A DNA stretch of 7,360 nucleotides from NCBI GenBank assembly GCA_004297645.1, contig SCUG01000403.1:1-7360 (forward strand). The letters run 5' to 3'. The translations under genes and the position numbers were made by a program. Numbering within the stretch: position 1 is the stretch's first letter; each line of letters opens with the position of its first letter. The notes below the pieces were generated by a model, which was not told the DNA's origin, searched no databases, and saw nothing but the letters and a program-made list of their open reading frames with translations. The stretch is from Saprospiraceae bacterium. GTDB lineage: Bacteria; Bacteroidota; Bacteroidia; Chitinophagales; Saprospiraceae. Positions 6,701 through 7,360 of the stretch are shown in pieces.

Positions 6701-7124
6701 CTATCCACAAGGTATGGCCTCTGTTCAGAGTACCTAAGCCGGGGATGTTGGGCAGCCAGTGGGTGGCTGTGAAACTGTTCGGAGCGTCATGCAGGTCCAC
6801 GATGAGCACGCCGCTGGGGGGCGAGGTTGATTCGGTGACGAGGTAGGCATATTGCCCCCACGCCTTGACCTCGCGCCAAGAGCTGTTGTTGTCGGGGATA
6901 AAACCCACCTCGACAACGTTCTGCGGATCCGCCAGGCTGACGATGGAAAGGCCCGTCCTCGTTCCAACGAGGGCGTACTCCGTTCCGTCGTCGGGATCCG
7001 TCCACCCCCACAGACTACTCAGCCCTTGCGGGTAAGGCACTTGGTCGAACAAGGTCATGTTTAGTTGGGAAAAGCCGAAGGTAGCTGCAAAGGCGAAGAG
7101 TAATGTAAAGAGAGCTTTTTTCAT
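3783..7124 (-). CDS. Secreted choice-of-anchor B / PKD multidomain protein with T9SS type A sorting domain
   Basis: The 1113-residue product is exported. A signal peptide occupies about residues 1-20 (MKK, hydrophobic core, then FGFSQ). Residues about 24-357 form a choice-of-anchor B beta-propeller with repeated hydrophobic-Asp blade ends (VLIVD 106-110, IIADL 160-164, FVFDV 348-352) and His motifs at H137, H183, H227 and H279/H282. Two carboxypeptidase-regulatory-like Ig-type domains follow (358-438, 442-523), then a jelly-roll/MAM-like module (525-700) with an Asp-rich loop NTDTDVDGD, and four PKD domains (703-784, 786-862, 863-945, 947-1022). The T9SS type A sorting domain covers 1029-1113, with SPNPF at 1037-1041, LLVFNVPGEQI and GIYFVRL, ending in KI. 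Export is therefore Sec across the inner membrane and type IX across the outer membrane, with cleavage of the sorting domain and surface attachment or release. The frame stays open to an ATG at 7241, but that adds 39 residues before the signal peptide and lies upstream of the promoter, so 7124 is chosen. Biochemical role is unknown; adhesion, matrix or polymer binding is inferred. Confidence 0.93.
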   Translation of the reverse strand: MKKALFTLLFAFAATFGFSQLNMTLFDQVPYPQGLSSLWGWTDPDDGTEYALVGTRTGLSIVSLADPQNVVEVGFIPDNNSSWREVKAWGQYAYLVTESTSPPSGVLIVDLHDAPNSFTATHWLPNIPGLGTLNRGHTLWIDESGYLYINGSNLNGGGVIIADLNPDPLNPTYVGKGPSEYVHDCYSRGNFLFNSNIYEGHFSAFDITDKANPVLLATQQTPANFTHNTWLNDAGDVLFTTDEVSDAPVTSYDISNLDNIVELDQFQSISTMGQNVIPHNVHVWNNWVITAYYTNGCIIIDGARPSNLIEVGNFDTFIGGSGFNGVWGVFPYFASGIVIASDMTNGLFVFDVDYVRACWLEGTVTSAATGLPIFGAAVHIESTQANQASTATNGGYQTGQAIPGTFDVVFSAAGFFPKTVSATLENGVLTILDVQLVPISSFAITGQTVKTAGGTPVAGAQVVLSSANGEFSTTSDASGNFTFPGVFGGEYTLYAGAWGYLHEVIENFVVNGNTPQPVVITLDKGYQDDFILDLGWTETHTASTGWWVRGEPVGTDFNGAPSNTDTDVDGDLGNQCYVTGNGGGGAGTDDVDNGVVTLFSPVMDLSNYNQPKLSYSTWFFNDGGNGNPDDALQVRITNGTDEVVLETITQSNSAWNPVSEFDLTGLIALTNNMQVIFETSDLASSGHLVEAAVDAFRVEDTSPYPAFQASATEGCEPFIVNFSDPSDSTATWAWTFEGGTPATSNLQNPPVTFDAPGTYSVSLTVVTNDGNTYTIDRPNFITVNAAPVASFSSNANGATIDFTNTSTGGGTYAWDFGDGTGTSTEQSPTYTYGATGQYTVILTATNDCGSSTATVVVQVLAVPPTALFTADATAGCVPFEVQFTDLSGGAPDTWSWSFPGGTPATSGEQNPAVTYHEAGTYSVQLTASNAAGSSQVIQSQFIQVGNVPTVGFTFAINEGEVTFTNTSQDATSYEWNFGDGSMSTQANPVYSYGGNGSYEVTLSATNGCGFSVSTQTVVIELTATNDLDESTYVLTASPNPFREEVLVNYELRNNFSDARLLVFNVPGEQIASYELNVANGTVTLGREIQQSGIYFVRLMVDGSMGKALRVVKI
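4059..5018 (-). repeat. Four PKD domains in an A-B-A-B arrangement (within the T9SS gene)
   Basis: The first and third domains share GCxPF, W(A/S)W(T/S)F, GGTPATS and AGTYSV-type ends. The second and fourth share FTNTS, Y(A/E)W(D/N)FGDG, a TYTYG/VYSYG strand and an N(D/G)CG end. Each A-B pair is about 160 residues. This points to duplication of a two-domain unit rather than four independent additions. Positions in the gene: A1 5018-4773, B1 4769-4539, A2 4538-4290, B2 4286-4059. Confidence 0.75.
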
Positions 7125-7198
7125 GACAGGAAGGTAGTTTAGAAGATTCTTGATTTCGGAAATTTGTAAAAAGGGTAAGTAACTTGTCACAAGGCCAG

Positions 7199-7226
7199 CA
7201 AAGGTAGTTTTTTTTGACCCGCTCAA
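7199..7226 (-). promoter_or_regulatory. Bacteroidota-type promoter of the T9SS-exported protein gene
   Basis: On the minus strand, TACCTTTG (7206-7199) matches the -7 consensus TAnnTTTG at all fixed positions. A TTG (7226-7224) lies 17 bp upstream, at the expected -33 position; the spacer contains an A8 tract. Transcription would start near 7193, giving a leader of about 68 nt before the ATG at 7124. The promoter lies downstream of the alternative ATG at 7241, which excludes that start for this transcript. Confidence 0.6.
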
Positions 7227-7248
7227 GTTAGGCCACTTCATCTAATGC

Positions 7249-7267
7249 GGCAATTGGTAGGCAATTG
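7249..7267. repeat. Direct repeat GGCAATTG x2 with 11-bp period upstream of the promoter
   Basis: GGCAATTG occurs at 7249-7256 and 7260-7267, separated by GTA, so the copies are 11 bp apart; each contains the palindrome CAATTG. The nearer copy starts 22 bp upstream of the TTG of the minus-strand promoter, placing the pair at about -56 to -74. That is a usual place for an activator binding as a dimer on one face of the helix. The regulator is unknown. Confidence 0.5.
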
Positions 7268-7338
7268 ACAAATAGCAATGGTTAAATTTTTCATTTTAAA
7301 AATGGTAATTATACAGCCGGGGTACTTGCTTACCACGC

Positions 7339-7360
7339 CACCCCTGACCCCCAAAGGGGG
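7339..7360. repeat. REP-like GC-rich palindromic repeat, copy 2 (at window edge)
   Basis: CACCCCTGACCCCC is followed by AAA and GGGGG, giving a CCCCC/GGGGG hairpin (7348-7352 with 7356-7360). It aligns with copy 1 at 3571-3591 with 19 of 21 identical bases in the same orientation. It may continue beyond the window. Confidence 0.6.

Noticed and set aside
7292..7304. AT-rich palindrome CATTTTAAAAATG, sharing 13 bp (TTCATTTTAAAAA) with 3738-3750
   Set aside because: Both are AT-only runs in intergenic DNA and the 3738 copy overlaps the terminator tract. Chance similarity is likely.

Overview
The window most probably comes from a member of the Bacteroidota, perhaps a Saprospiria- or Chitinophagia-type organism with moderate GC. 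The strongest evidence is the large minus-strand gene. Its product starts with a signal peptide and ends in a type IX secretion (T9SS) type A C-terminal sorting domain, an export route confined to this phylum. Two upstream regions also carry the Bacteroidota -7 promoter box TAnnTTTG, and the gene starts lack clear Shine-Dalgarno sequences. No rRNA, tRNA, CRISPR array, integrase or transposase is visible.

Layout. Bases 1-51 hold no gene and probably lie between the first gene and an unseen neighbour. At 52-735 (+) is a complete TrkA/KtrA-type potassium-channel regulatory subunit; its membrane partner is not in the window. A short convergent spacer (736-877) holds a perfect 11-bp tandem repeat and a terminator-like hairpin. 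At 878-1519 (-) is a Uma2/DUF820 family PD-(D/E)XK-like protein. A 307-bp divergent spacer (1520-1826) is rich in inverted repeats and ends with a candidate promoter. It leads into a 544-residue multi-span membrane protein (1827-3461, +) resembling GT-C/GT39 glycosyltransferases. A 321-bp convergent spacer (3462-3782) carries a GC-rich REP-like palindrome and a terminator. It is followed by a 1113-residue secreted multidomain protein (3783-7124, -): choice-of-anchor B beta-propeller, two carboxypeptidase-regulatory-like domains, a jelly-roll-like module, four PKD domains and the T9SS sorting domain. Its promoter region occupies the right end of the window, followed by a second copy of the REP-like palindrome.

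The four genes do not form an operon. Strands alternate (+,-,+,-), every pair is separated by 140 bp or more, and no shared pathway is evident: potassium transport control, a nuclease-fold protein of unclear role, an envelope glycosylation candidate, and an exported surface or secreted protein. I see no convincing new multi-gene system. The points most worth a second look are the duplicated PKD pair with cysteines split between partner domains, the His motifs in the propeller, the promoter and upstream repeats of the T9SS gene, the near-identical palindromes on both sides of that gene, and the hairpin-rich spacer at 1561-1764.
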